A stretch of 15,701 nucleotides of DNA. Source: an uncultured Clostridia bacterium. GTDB lineage: Bacteria > Bacillota_A > Clostridia > Christensenellales > Borkfalkiaceae. Numbering within the stretch: position 1 is the stretch's first letter; each line of letters starts with the position of its first letter. The DNA lies in the NCBI GenBank assembly GCA_934292955.1, contig CAKQXZ010000048.1, forward strand, positions 1 to 15,701, read 5' to 3'. Below the pieces are notes generated by a model. It was not told the origin of the DNA and did no database searches. It saw only the letters and a program-made list of their open reading frames with translations. Of the stretch, positions 1-8,168 are shown one piece after another. Position numbers and translations under genes: made by a program.

Positions 1-528
1 GATCCGAGCGTCGAATATATCCGCGTTAAACAGGACGGAAAAGATACGGGCGGATATCTTAAATTTTTCGATAAACCCGAGATAAAACTAAATCGTCTGT
101 CCGATATCGACAGATACCTTTCTTCCGGCACGATAAAAGGTATAAACACGTTTTTGTGCGCGATGAAGACTTTCGATAACGGCGGATATTTAATCGTTGA
201 CGAACTCGAAAACCATTTCAATCATGAAATCGTGTCCACGCTTATAAGGTTCTATATGGATTCGAAAGTAAATCATAGCGGAGCGACGTTGATTTTCTCT
301 ACGCATTACGCCGAAATTCTGGATGAATTTGAGAGAAACGACAGCATTTATATCGTGCGTAACAGAAACGGTATTACGGTAGAGAATCTTTCCAAAATAT
401 TGAAGAGAAACGATATTAAAAAGAGCGAGGCTTACGAAAGCGACTTTTTGAAAGGAACGGTTCCGATGTATGAGGCGTATATGGATTTGAAAAGAAACAT
501 TATGCTCGGCGGTAAGGAGCGTAAATAA
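1..528 (+). CDS. AAA/ABC-type ATPase, C-terminal part (5' end outside window)
   Basis: The open frame runs from the first base to a TAA at 526-528, so only the last 175 residues are seen. It contains an ABC-signature-like LSSGT (residues 40-44 of the visible part), a Walker B segment YLIVDELEN (63-71, with D67 E68) and an H-loop-like LIFSTHYAEIL (97-107). This is the layout of the OLD/AbiLi-like AAA ATPases (AAA_15/AAA_21 type), which usually work with a second nuclease-like protein in anti-phage abortive infection. The next gene starts on the last base of this stop codon (TAATG), so the two are probably translationally coupled. The Walker A motif must lie upstream of the window. The ATPase class is seen directly; the defence role is inferred from the partner gene and the adjoining recombinase. 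Confidence 0.85.
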   Translation, partial: DPSVEYIRVKQDGKDTGGYLKFFDKPEIKLNRLSDIDRYLSSGTIKGINTFLCAMKTFDNGGYLIVDELENHFNHEIVSTLIRFYMDSKVNHSGATLIFSTHYAEILDEFERNDSIYIVRNRNGITVENLSKILKRNDIKKSEAYESDFLKGTVPMYEAYMDLKRNIMLGGKERK

Positions 529-1046
529 TGGAACTTTCTAAATACGTCGCCTGTATCTGCGAAGGCGGAGCGGAAAAAACGATTATGGAATTGCTTTTAA
601 GCGATAATCGGCTGATATTCACATACGACGATTTGTTGGACGGTGAAATTTTGCGATGCCGCAAAGCAAAAGAATTTGAAGAACGTTATTTAAGAAAGGG
701 TTTTACCGAACGAATAACGGTTCTGCGCGTTTTGGATTCCCGCCGAGAAAATTTCACGTTAAGCAAGGCTTATGCGCCCAAAATAAAGGTAGTAAACGTA
801 ATTACCGCACCCGAAATAGAAATGCTTGTCATTTTCGGCGAAAATAAATATTCGGACTTTAAGAAATCACATATAAAGCCGAGCGATTATTGTAAAACAA
901 CTTTAGGTTTCACGAACGTTAAAAGTCCCGAATTTGTCGCAGGGTATTTCGAAGATATAAACAAATTGATTTCGGCGATAAAGGAATACAAACGGGTATC
1001 CGACGTAAGAAATAATGAATTCGCTTTGGCCGATTTATTAAAGTAA
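528..1046 (+). CDS. RloB/TOPRIM-like protein, partner of the upstream ATPase (AbiLii-like)
   Basis: A 172-residue protein whose ATG overlaps the ATPase stop by one base. The N-terminus CICEGGAE (residues 9-16) resembles the first TOPRIM motif with its conserved Glu (E12). A second acidic site occurs at VLRVLDSRRE (65-74, D70), and TAPEIEML (93-100, E96 and E98) resembles the downstream Pro-Glu-x-Glu segment of RloB-type proteins. The length fits a stand-alone RloB/AbiLii-like effector. Proteins of this kind, paired with an OLD-like ATPase, are known or predicted anti-phage effectors, probably nucleases. From memory the sequence pattern fits the AbiL pair best, but this was not checked. No membrane segment or signal peptide is seen. 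The fold assignment rests on short motifs; being the partner of the ATPase is firm from the overlap. Confidence 0.75.
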   Translation: MELSKYVACICEGGAEKTIMELLLSDNRLIFTYDDLLDGEILRCRKAKEFEERYLRKGFTERITVLRVLDSRRENFTLSKAYAPKIKVVNVITAPEIEMLVIFGENKYSDFKKSHIKPSDYCKTTLGFTNVKSPEFVAGYFEDINKLISAIKEYKRVSDVRNNEFALADLLK

Positions 1047-1240
1047 AATGAGATAGAAAATTTTATTTTTCTGTGCTATGATATCGGAAAAAGTCGGCTC
1101 TGTCAAGGGTATAAAATATCGCTGAAAACTATGAGTTAATCGACTTATACGGCAATATTTTCTACTTATTCCTTGACCGTTCCGACGTTTCCCGATTGAT
1201 TGTTTGCCGAAAAAATAAATTTCTTCACGGAGGGAAAACT
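1047..1240. other. intergenic stretch before the recombinase
   Basis: This stretch has no credible gene. A weak AT-rich hairpin (AGAAAA at 1055-1060 against TTTTCT at 1067-1072) follows the TOPRIM-like gene; it lacks a clean T-tract and is a poor terminator. A strong promoter-like pair lies on the minus strand at 1078-1106 and is listed separately. On the plus strand a TATAAA-like box at 1110-1115 lacks a good -35, so the recombinase promoter is not identified. The recombinase ribosome site is GGAGGG at 1229-1234. Confidence 0.6.
1078..1106 (-). promoter_or_regulatory. strong sigma-A-like promoter facing left, antisense to the TOPRIM-like gene
   Basis: Read on the minus strand the sequence is TTGACA (1101-1106), a 17-base spacer, then TATCAT (1078-1083). 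The -35 is a perfect consensus and the -10 has one mismatch. The predicted start is near 1071, so the transcript would run into the 3' end of the TOPRIM-like gene from the opposite strand. No open frame that looks like a real gene lies immediately downstream, so an antisense or small RNA, or a leftover promoter from a rearranged element, are the options. The motif and spacing are seen directly; activity is inferred. Confidence 0.55.
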
Positions 1241-2908
1241 ATGGATAAAGGAGTTATCTACGCCAGATTCAGTTCGCAAAGTCAGAACGAACAAAGCATT
1301 GAGGCGCAGGTTCGTACATGCAAGGAGTTTGCCGAAAATAAAGATATACAAATCGTAAACGTTTATTCCGACAAAGCGCGGACGGGAACAAACGACGCTC
1401 GCCCTGCTTTTCAAAGAATGATTTCGGATGCAAAAAGCGGAGCGTTCAGGTACATAATCGTTTATATGTTTGACCGCTTTGCGAGAAATCGCCGCGACAG
1501 CATTATGTATAAAGAAATGCTGAAAGAAGAAGGTATCAAAGTATTGTCCGCTCTTGAACCTATTGCCGAAGACGAAGGCGGTGAGTTTTACGAAATGTTT
1601 TTGGAATGGAATGCCGAAAAATACAGTAAACGGCTTTCCAAACGAGTAAAAGACGGACTCGATACAAGCGTTGCGAACGGACATTTTTGCGGCGGAGCGT
1701 AGGTTTACGGCTACAAAATCGAAACGGAACCTGTTGCGGGTAAAAGTAATAAGGTTATAAAACGCGTCGTTATAAACGAAGACGAGGCAAAAATTATAAA
1801 ATTTATATTTGAACAGTACGATAAAGGTTTTTCAAAACTCGAAATCGCGAAAATGCTTAACGAACAAGGCGAACGATATAAAGGAAAACCGTTCAAAGGC
1901 AGGACTTTCGATAAGTGGATGCTTAACGAAAAATATACGGGAGAATTTACGTTCGGTGGCAGACATTGCGATAATATGTATCCCGCGATTGTGGATAAAG
2001 ACTTGTTTGAAAGAGTTCGGAAAAGACTTACGGCAAACAAATATACCGCAGGCGGACAAGCAACGGCGAAAGAACCGTATCTGCTTACGGGGAAATTATA
2101 TTGCGGTCATTGCGGAACGGAAATGGTTTCAGGTGGAGGAACGAGCGAAACAGGCGTTCAGCATCATTATTACGTCTGCAAAAAGAAAAGAAGCGGTAAG
2201 TGCGATAAACTCCGCGAAAATAAAGACAATCTCGAACTGTACGTTACTAATTGCGTGAGAGATTTTTTAAGCGATAAAAAGAATGCCGAAACTGCAGTTG
2301 ACGACGTTCTTGCGTATTATGACAAACGCACCGACGAGCAAAACTTAAAAAGCGTTATTACCCGTATCAATAAGATAAACGAGGAAGTTTCCGCGCTTAC
2401 CGATTCGTTTGTAAAAGCGAAAAGCGTATTGTTGCAGAATTCGATTGAAAAGAAAATGGCGGAATACGAAGTTTTATTAAACGACCTGGAAACGCAAAAA
2501 GCGCAGTTGGAACTTGAACGCGGTTACAGGCTTACCCGTGAAGATTTGCTTGCTTTTATAGAGGAAATATTGAAAAGCGACGTTAACGATAAAAATTATC
2601 AGAAACAAATTATCGATCATCTCGTAAGTCAGGTATTTGTCAGCGACGACGATACGATTGTATATTTTAATATTCGCGGCGGAAAAGATATAGAGAAAAT
2701 AACTTTTGACGACGTTAAAAATACTAAAAATATTATAAAAGGCGTTCAAACGCAATCACCACTTGCCAGCCAAAAATGCACTATTTCCTATTGTTTTGTG
2801 CCTAAAACGTTAGGAAGTAGTGCTTTTTTTGTATTTTATTTTTTGTTGGGTACACTTTTTTCGTGTAATTTTGGATTTTTTTTGGAGCGAGATTTTTATA
2901 AATCGTAG
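1241..2908 (+). pseudogene. large serine recombinase/integrase interrupted by an in-frame amber codon
   Basis: The frame encodes about 555 codons with one TAG at 1700-1702 (codon 154). The ATG at 1241 is chosen because GGAGGG sits 6 bases upstream and the protein then begins with the family's usual VIYARFSS. The N-terminal resolvase domain has the nucleophile Ser11 and the Arg-rich DRFARNRRD (78-86). After the stop the same frame continues with VYGYK and a recombinase domain, a zinc ribbon (C288, C291, C313, C321) and a coiled coil (about 367-430). Homology thus runs on both sides of the stop with no frame change. The enzyme would integrate and excise its host element through short att sites. 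The last 43 or so codons pass through a terminator hairpin, so the native C-terminus is probably altered. A single nonsense mutation is most likely; readthrough or amber recoding is not excluded. Confidence 0.85.
2778..2830. terminator. bidirectional intrinsic terminator between convergent units
   Basis: The left arm GCACTATTTCCTA (2778-2790) pairs with TAGGAAGTAGTGC (2811-2823): 13 pairs with one G-T wobble. Inside the loop GTTTT (2793-2797) pairs with AAAAC (2804-2808). Seven T follow at 2824-2830 on the plus strand. On the minus strand the same hairpin is followed by ATTTTT (complement of 2772-2777). It can therefore end both the recombinase transcript and the leftward glycan operon, whose last stop is about 130 bases away. 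It lies inside the extended recombinase frame, upstream of that frame's stop codon. Confidence 0.85.
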
Positions 2909-2952
2909 GTATTAAACTATGCGCAAGCAAACACTTGTTCCTGAAAAAACTT

Positions 2953-4212
2953 TTAATCAGCCGAAGAAACGACCGGAAGCGGCATAACGTCGGTTATTTT
3001 TCGCGTTTTGTATGCGCCGTTAGTAAAATCGGGAACTTCGACAGGGGCGCCACCGTTTGCGATAGACTGCTCCGAAAGAGCGGTAACGCACATCATTGCG
3101 CACGCTTCGTAAACGTCGACGGGCATGTCTTCTTTGTTCTTTACCGCACGGAAGAAATGCTTGAGCATTATGTAGTCCATTCCGCCATGCCCCGTTTTAA
3201 GTTGCTCTTCGGTAATATTTTTCCAGTCGTCTGGAAGATATTCGGAATAATCGTCCTGACTGTTGAGCGAATCCTGTATAACGTTTTTTTCGTGATTGAA
3301 TCTGTCGCCGTCAAGCACCACTGCCCTTAACGTCTGATTATAATACCCCTTTGTTCCGCTCACCGTTATTTCACGGTCGTACAAACGTGGCAAAGTTGTA
3401 TCGAGTTTGAGCGTGACGAGTTCGCCGTTTTCGCACTCAATCATAGTGGTTACGACGTCGCCCTGCTTAAACTTTACGCCTTTAAGAGCGGATACTTCGG
3501 GATGATTATTTATATATTCGCTAAGTCCGCAAGCCTTTGACGCCATAGCCGTAAGTCTTGTGAACTTATTGCCGCGGGTTATACCTAACAGTTTTACGAT
3601 AGGACCTAATTCGTGCGTGGGATAATTTTCGCAGTTGTGATTTTTATACTCTTCAAGCCGATAATGCCCGCGCTTTAGCCCGACTTCGGTTATTTCGTTG
3701 CGCAGATCGTGGCAATACGCGCCATGGCAATAACTGATTTCGCCGAGTTTGCCGTTACGAGCAAGCGACGTTACGAGCAGTTCGTCCTTATTATAGCAAC
3801 AATTTTCAAGGAACATGAAAGGCGTTTTAGTCTTTTCGTACGTTTCGACGAGTTTTTTCATGTCGTCAAGATTATGCGTTCCGCCTACTTCTATGCCGAC
3901 GGCAATGCCGCTTTCCATTGCTGCAAGCGCGACTTCGACGTGAGAAGCCCAACTGGTGCAGACTATGACGGCGTTTACCCCGCAAGACAAAACTTCGTTG
4001 TAATCTTTTGTGGTAAGCGGTTTGTCCTGCCCTGCCGCAATAACTTTTTCGGTTGCGAACGAAATTCTTTCTTCATGTTCGTCGCAAAGCGCGGCGACTA
4101 TAACGTCGGAATTATTCAGAATATTGCCGAGCAACCCGATTGAACCGTCGGTCATACCGAAAGCCGCTCCGCGCTGACCTAAACCGATCAGCCCGATTTT
4201 TAATCTGTCCAT
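2953..4212 (-). CDS. GH109-like NAD-binding glycosidase / Gfo-Idh-MocA family protein
   Basis: A 419-residue cytoplasmic protein with an N-terminal Rossmann fold (GLGQRG, 10-15). It carries features I associate with GH109: LENCCY (135-140), AYCHDLR (165-171) and NYPTHELGP (196-204). GH109 enzymes use tightly bound NAD to oxidise C3 of the sugar transiently and cleave alpha-N-acetylgalactosaminides; related proteins act on other glycosides or simply as dehydrogenases. The start is supported by AGGAG four bases upstream of the ATG. It follows the GH94 gene by 11 bases and is the last gene of the unit; the hairpin at 2778-2830 is its likely terminator. No signal peptide is seen, unlike several characterised GH109 members, which fits the intracellular theme of the locus. 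The fold is certain, GH109 membership likely, substrate unknown. Confidence 0.8.
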   Translation of the reverse strand: MDRLKIGLIGLGQRGAAFGMTDGSIGLLGNILNNSDVIVAALCDEHEERISFATEKVIAAGQDKPLTTKDYNEVLSCGVNAVIVCTSWASHVEVALAAMESGIAVGIEVGGTHNLDDMKKLVETYEKTKTPFMFLENCCYNKDELLVTSLARNGKLGEISYCHGAYCHDLRNEITEVGLKRGHYRLEEYKNHNCENYPTHELGPIVKLLGITRGNKFTRLTAMASKACGLSEYINNHPEVSALKGVKFKQGDVVTTMIECENGELVTLKLDTTLPRLYDREITVSGTKGYYNQTLRAVVLDGDRFNHEKNVIQDSLNSQDDYSEYLPDDWKNITEEQLKTGHGGMDYIMLKHFFRAVKNKEDMPVDVYEACAMMCVTALSEQSIANGGAPVEVPDFTNGAYKTRKITDVMPLPVVSSAD

Positions 4213-4223
4213 ATTTCTCCTGT

Positions 4224-6509
4224 TTAATATCTGTACAAAACTTTATGAATACTGCCTTTACCCGTTAGCGGAAGTATTTCGACTGTTTTTCCGTCGCACA
4301 CTACCTCTTTGCGGTCTGATTTTTCGTAACTTATTTCGTATGTTTCGCCCCTGAATACGCGCGTTGCCGTAGTTCCGTTCCAGTTATCCGGAATACACGG
4401 AGCTATTTTAAGCCCGTAGGCTGTCGGTTTTATTCCGCACATAAACTCGGTTACGCACCTGTAAAGCCAGCCTGCGGTTCCCGTAACCCAACTCATGGGA
4501 GCGTAGCCCGCGATGTATTTGTTTTCGGGTCCCATATACATATTGCTTACGGCGTAAGGCTCGACGCCGTTGTTCGGATTGAGCGGGTTGTCGTACGAAA
4601 TCATTTTCAACGTTTTATATGCCGTATCTGCGCGACCGAGCATGCAATCAGCCGCAATCTTAAACGCCACGCCGTGATTATAAACCGCGCCGTTTTCGAC
4701 AAGCCCCGGCTGAAAATACGACACTCTGCCGACGTTATCGTCGCCGCGGGTAAAGCTCGGGTTACACTGAACGTACCCGAAATCGCACTTAAGCGTGTTT
4801 TCGACAACGTTCATAATTTTTTTCTGCGATTTCTCGTCGCCGATACCGGCAAGCACCGACCATGTTTGCGGATTAAGAAAGATTCTTTCGCTGCCGCCGA
4901 TTACGTCGCCTTTGTCGTTGTATCCGTAAATAAAATGCCCGCCTGTAACGCCATACTTTTCTATAGCCGATATAAGTTCGTTTCGCTTATTTTTATAGCC
5001 GTCGATTAAATCGTCGTTACCCGAAATTTTTAGTATATCGATTAACTCATTGATCGCTTTGACCGTAGCGATCGACAGCCACACGCTTTCGCCTTTATTT
5101 TTGCGACCGACGTTGTTCATGCTGTCGTTCCAGTCGCCGCCGCGCCATAAAATGAGATTATGCCCGCCGCGGGAAGACAACAAATAATCGGTTGCGGCAA
5201 GAAGATGGTCTAACACATTGCCCGTTCTTTCGCCCGAAACATACGGTTCGGTTACGAATGCGTCGGCATAACTCGCGTTTTCGTAACTGTCGCCTTTAAG
5301 ATACGGCACTTGTTCGTTCAAGATAGACAAATCGCCGCTTTCGTTTATGTAAGAAAGAATGGTGCCCGCAACCCAAACGCCGCCGTCGTTATATGGGAAC
5401 CTGAAATTAGGCTCGAACATGCGGATGGGGTTGCCGTCTTCATACTGATATTTAAGCGCGTGAAGTATTTGCTTTTTTGCAAGTTCCGAATCCATCGAAA
5501 CGAATGCGGTTATATCCTGCATAACGTCGCGGAAACCTTTTCCGTATAGTCTTCCCCACGTTTTACCAAGGGACAACTGCCGTTTAAGCCATATATTTAC
5601 CTGCGAATTCAGATATTCGTCGGGCGATTTCAGTTGAAAAACATTGTATTCGCTTTCGTTAGCCGCGCGAACTTTATTAAGTTCTTCTTCAAACGTCGAA
5701 TTTTTCAGATATTTTGCCGAAAGCGTTTCAATTTCTTCGTCGGTTTTTGCGGCAAAAGAACAGAAAGACGCTTCGAAAGAATTACTTTCTTTAAGCACGT
5801 CGGCAAACCGGAAGGCTGCTACATACTCCGTTTCGAACGTTGCGCCTTTGCACGATAAATTTTCGTTTTTTATATCTTTCGGGTTGTCGTAACCGTTGTA
5901 CTCGCCCCTGAAATCGGAGTGCGAAAGATCGTAGGCGCAATATTTTTTATTACAGCCCACAAAAAGCCGCGTATGGTCGTCGGGCAGATTGAAACCTTCG
6001 TGACGATAAATCAAGCCGTTTAACTGCTCGCTGTTTTCGGCAAAGCCGTAAGCGTCGTGCCAGGAAAGCGCGGGGCTCGGCTGCAGACAAAAATACAAGT
6101 CGATATTTCTTTTTTTATTTTGCTTATCGACGACTTTTACGTCGTAAAGAACCACTGCGCCCTGCGTAGGCACGCAAATCGTAAACACGACCGAAAGCCC
6201 GTTGTATTCGCCGATAATTTTCTGATAATTTATTCCGACGTGAGTTTGAAAAACGCTGAACGGCAGATCGTTATAATTTCTGTTGGCGCAGTAGATTTCG
6301 CCCGTATCTTTATCTTTTATGTATACGTTTCTTACGCCTTTTTCTATATCGCGCCGACTTGTGCCGACTGCCATCCATGAAAAACCGTTGCCGAACTGGT
6401 CGCACTGACAGACAAGTTCTTCGTTCCACAGATAATTCAGCCATGGTCTGCGCGGTTTCATATCCGTTATGACGTATTCTCTGTTTTTATCGTCGAAATA
6501 TCCTTGCAT
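4224..6509 (-). CDS. GH94 glycoside phosphorylase (cellobiose/chitobiose phosphorylase family)
   Basis: A 761-residue protein of normal GH94 length. An N-terminal beta-sandwich is followed by a linker and an (alpha/alpha)6 barrel. Visible family motifs are GKGFRDVMQD (323-332), GGDWNDSMN (457-465, D462 the probable general acid), NPQTW (546-550), NGAVYNH (606-612, H612 a probable phosphate ligand) and TGTAGW (676-681, the phosphate loop). GH94 enzymes split beta-linked disaccharides with inorganic phosphate to give alpha-sugar 1-phosphate, conserving bond energy. Members act on cellobiose, cellodextrin, laminaribiose, chitobiose, cellobionate or beta-1,2-glucans; the sequence alone does not decide. 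The GH20-like neighbour makes a HexNAc-containing disaccharide worth testing. It starts 65 bases after the GH20-like gene with AGGG about nine bases before the ATG. It is cytoplasmic, having no signal peptide. Confidence 0.9.
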   Translation of the reverse strand: MQGYFDDKNREYVITDMKPRRPWLNYLWNEELVCQCDQFGNGFSWMAVGTSRRDIEKGVRNVYIKDKDTGEIYCANRNYNDLPFSVFQTHVGINYQKIIGEYNGLSVVFTICVPTQGAVVLYDVKVVDKQNKKRNIDLYFCLQPSPALSWHDAYGFAENSEQLNGLIYRHEGFNLPDDHTRLFVGCNKKYCAYDLSHSDFRGEYNGYDNPKDIKNENLSCKGATFETEYVAAFRFADVLKESNSFEASFCSFAAKTDEEIETLSAKYLKNSTFEEELNKVRAANESEYNVFQLKSPDEYLNSQVNIWLKRQLSLGKTWGRLYGKGFRDVMQDITAFVSMDSELAKKQILHALKYQYEDGNPIRMFEPNFRFPYNDGGVWVAGTILSYINESGDLSILNEQVPYLKGDSYENASYADAFVTEPYVSGERTGNVLDHLLAATDYLLSSRGGHNLILWRGGDWNDSMNNVGRKNKGESVWLSIATVKAINELIDILKISGNDDLIDGYKNKRNELISAIEKYGVTGGHFIYGYNDKGDVIGGSERIFLNPQTWSVLAGIGDEKSQKKIMNVVENTLKCDFGYVQCNPSFTRGDDNVGRVSYFQPGLVENGAVYNHGVAFKIAADCMLGRADTAYKTLKMISYDNPLNPNNGVEPYAVSNMYMGPENKYIAGYAPMSWVTGTAGWLYRCVTEFMCGIKPTAYGLKIAPCIPDNWNGTTATRVFRGETYEISYEKSDRKEVVCDGKTVEILPLTGKGSIHKVLYRY

Positions 6510-6574
6510 AATTGATACCCTGGTTTTTTTGTTTTTACGATGATAAATGTATCGCCACGTTTTATACTTGCAAA

Positions 6575-8161
6575 TTACAAGCTTGAATTGATGCTTGCGA
6601 CCGTGACCGTGTTGATATGCGCCTGATAGCAGATATTCGCGGTTTTTTCAATACCTTGTATGAACGGCAGAACGGGCGCGTCGAGTTCGTCGATTTTATC
6701 GATTTCGCCGTTGAGATACGAAAGAAGAATTTCTCTGCAACTTTCAAGCCTTAAAAGAAGCCCGCCGAGCCGCAATTCGTGAAGTTCGATGCCGAACGGT
6801 TTGTTTTCTTTAAGCCAGAGTTTTCTGAAACCTGCGGTAAACGCTTTCAACCTTTTAATAAGTTCGGGGTACACGTTGTTCGCGATATTTTGCAGTTCTT
6901 CCCTGTCGTTATCGAGATATGCCTTGCGCGTTCTTACGCCGAGATCGTATTTGAGTTCCATTACCTTGCACAAACGGAAGAGATTTTCGAAAAGATAACC
7001 GAATTCGCCCGCGTTTTTAGCCGCACGTTTAAGTTTTAACGCGTGACTTTTATACGGCATTCCGTCGCCGATATCGATATGGTAATCGAACTTACCGACG
7101 AACGGATCGTTGAAAAATCCCCAACGGCTCGGGTTGTTGCACTTTTCTCTGTCTTTGATTTCGTTAGGCAGATCGAGCAAAAGGAATGTATCGTACTTTA
7201 TTCCGAAAACGCTTTCGAATTTTTTCTTTATATCGGAATCTTTGGTCTGATACAGATACTTCTCGGCACAATAAAACAACGCGGGCAGAACGGAAAAACA
7301 TGAACATTCGCGCCCGTCGTCGCCCCATACGGTAATAGTTACGTTGTTTATATTGCGTTCATGACAGCACTGCATTGCGTATTTCATGGTTGCAAACGAG
7401 TTTTTATTCATAGGAGCAAACCCCGCCCAGCACCATGCGCCGCCTGCAAACGCGATGTTATCGGTAAGTTTTGAATGCAGGTTGAATTTATCGTCGTAAT
7501 GCTTCTTTGTATAATGATAATAATCCCAATAACAAAGAGTGACGTTTTCGGGAACTTTGCGGCAATTGCCTTTTTCGGTCATATGCACGATAAGATCGGA
7601 CCACATTGTGGGCTTAAAACCATACTTTGCCGCGATTTCGCTGACCTTTGTAAGGTGGTCGAACAACAAATCCTGCGCGTTTTCGGGATAGCCGTGTTTA
7701 TCGAGATATTTCCCCCTGCCCATCATCGGCGCTTCGTCCATGCCGATGTTGACATGATCTGTATCGAAACAACGGCGGAGAGTCGAAAACATTTTATCGA
7801 TAAGCTCGTAAGTTCTGTCTTCGCCGACGAGCATAATGTTTGCAATATCCTTAATATCGTCGTAGGCGTGCCATTTGAAAATTCCTTCAAGGTGAGCAAG
7901 CGTCTGAATATACGGTATTGCCGTTATGCCGATACTCTTGCAAAAATCGTTTATTTCTTTAAGTTCGTTTTGAGAATATCTTCCGCGAAGGTGACCGAAA
8001 TATGGCTCGCCGTCGATTTCGTAAACGTCTTCTATGTATAAACCGAGCGCGTTATAGCCCGCTTTTTTTATAAGTTCGGCATAACGCTTGAGTGTCTGTA
8101 CTTTCATAACGCCGTCTCTTGACAGATCAACCATTGCGCAAAGAATTTTGTTTTCGTTCAT
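6575..8161 (-). CDS. GH20 beta-N-acetylhexosaminidase-like enzyme, intracellular type
   Basis: The ATG at 8161 (528 residues) is preferred over an upstream in-frame ATG at 8209 because GGGAGA lies seven bases before it and the conserved sequence begins there. The TIM-barrel motifs are LYIEDVYEI (41-49), GEPYFGHLRGRY (51-62), IQTLAHLEG (85-93) and HVNIGMDEAP (136-145). The D142-E143 pair is the GH20 catalytic dyad: Asp orients the substrate acetamido group and Glu is the acid/base. It lacks the usual N-terminal GH20b domain and a signal peptide, resembling stand-alone cytoplasmic exo-hexosaminidases such as the pneumococcal GH20C type. It would remove terminal beta-GlcNAc or beta-GalNAc from imported oligosaccharides. 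It is first in a unit with the GH94 and GH109-like genes, behind its own promoter. The family is secure; the exact sugar is not. Confidence 0.88.
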   Translation of the reverse strand: MNENKILCAMVDLSRDGVMKVQTLKRYAELIKKAGYNALGLYIEDVYEIDGEPYFGHLRGRYSQNELKEINDFCKSIGITAIPYIQTLAHLEGIFKWHAYDDIKDIANIMLVGEDRTYELIDKMFSTLRRCFDTDHVNIGMDEAPMMGRGKYLDKHGYPENAQDLLFDHLTKVSEIAAKYGFKPTMWSDLIVHMTEKGNCRKVPENVTLCYWDYYHYTKKHYDDKFNLHSKLTDNIAFAGGAWCWAGFAPMNKNSFATMKYAMQCCHERNINNVTITVWGDDGRECSCFSVLPALFYCAEKYLYQTKDSDIKKKFESVFGIKYDTFLLLDLPNEIKDREKCNNPSRWGFFNDPFVGKFDYHIDIGDGMPYKSHALKLKRAAKNAGEFGYLFENLFRLCKVMELKYDLGVRTRKAYLDNDREELQNIANNVYPELIKRLKAFTAGFRKLWLKENKPFGIELHELRLGGLLLRLESCREILLSYLNGEIDKIDELDAPVLPFIQGIEKTANICYQAHINTVTVASINSSL

Positions 8162-8168
8162 AATTTTA

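Noticed and set aside
1091..1145. AAGTCG/CGACTT inverted repeat before the recombinase
   Set aside because: Six-base arms 43 bases apart are expected by chance and have no further pairing.
1196..1240. Longer recombinase start at a TTG (1196)
   Set aside because: The added residues are not family-like, and the ATG at 1241 has GGAGGG six bases upstream and begins exactly at the conserved domain.
1166..1684. 172-codon open frame on the minus strand opposite the recombinase
   Set aside because: It mirrors the recombinase catalytic domain, has no recognisable motif, and its phenylalanine-rich composition is typical of an antisense shadow.
1809..2258. 149-codon plus-strand frame overlapping the recombinase
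   Set aside because: It is a +1 shadow of the recombinase domain. Homology (zinc ribbon, coiled coil) is continuous in the recombinase frame, so no frameshift is needed.
2851..2867. TACAC/GTGTA hairpin downstream of the main terminator
   Set aside because: A five-pair AT-rich stem in a T-rich stretch is too weak to call as a second terminator.
7475..8041. 188-codon plus-strand frame inside the GH20-like gene
   Set aside because: It lies entirely antisense to a gene with clear catalytic motifs; no ribosome site or family resemblance.
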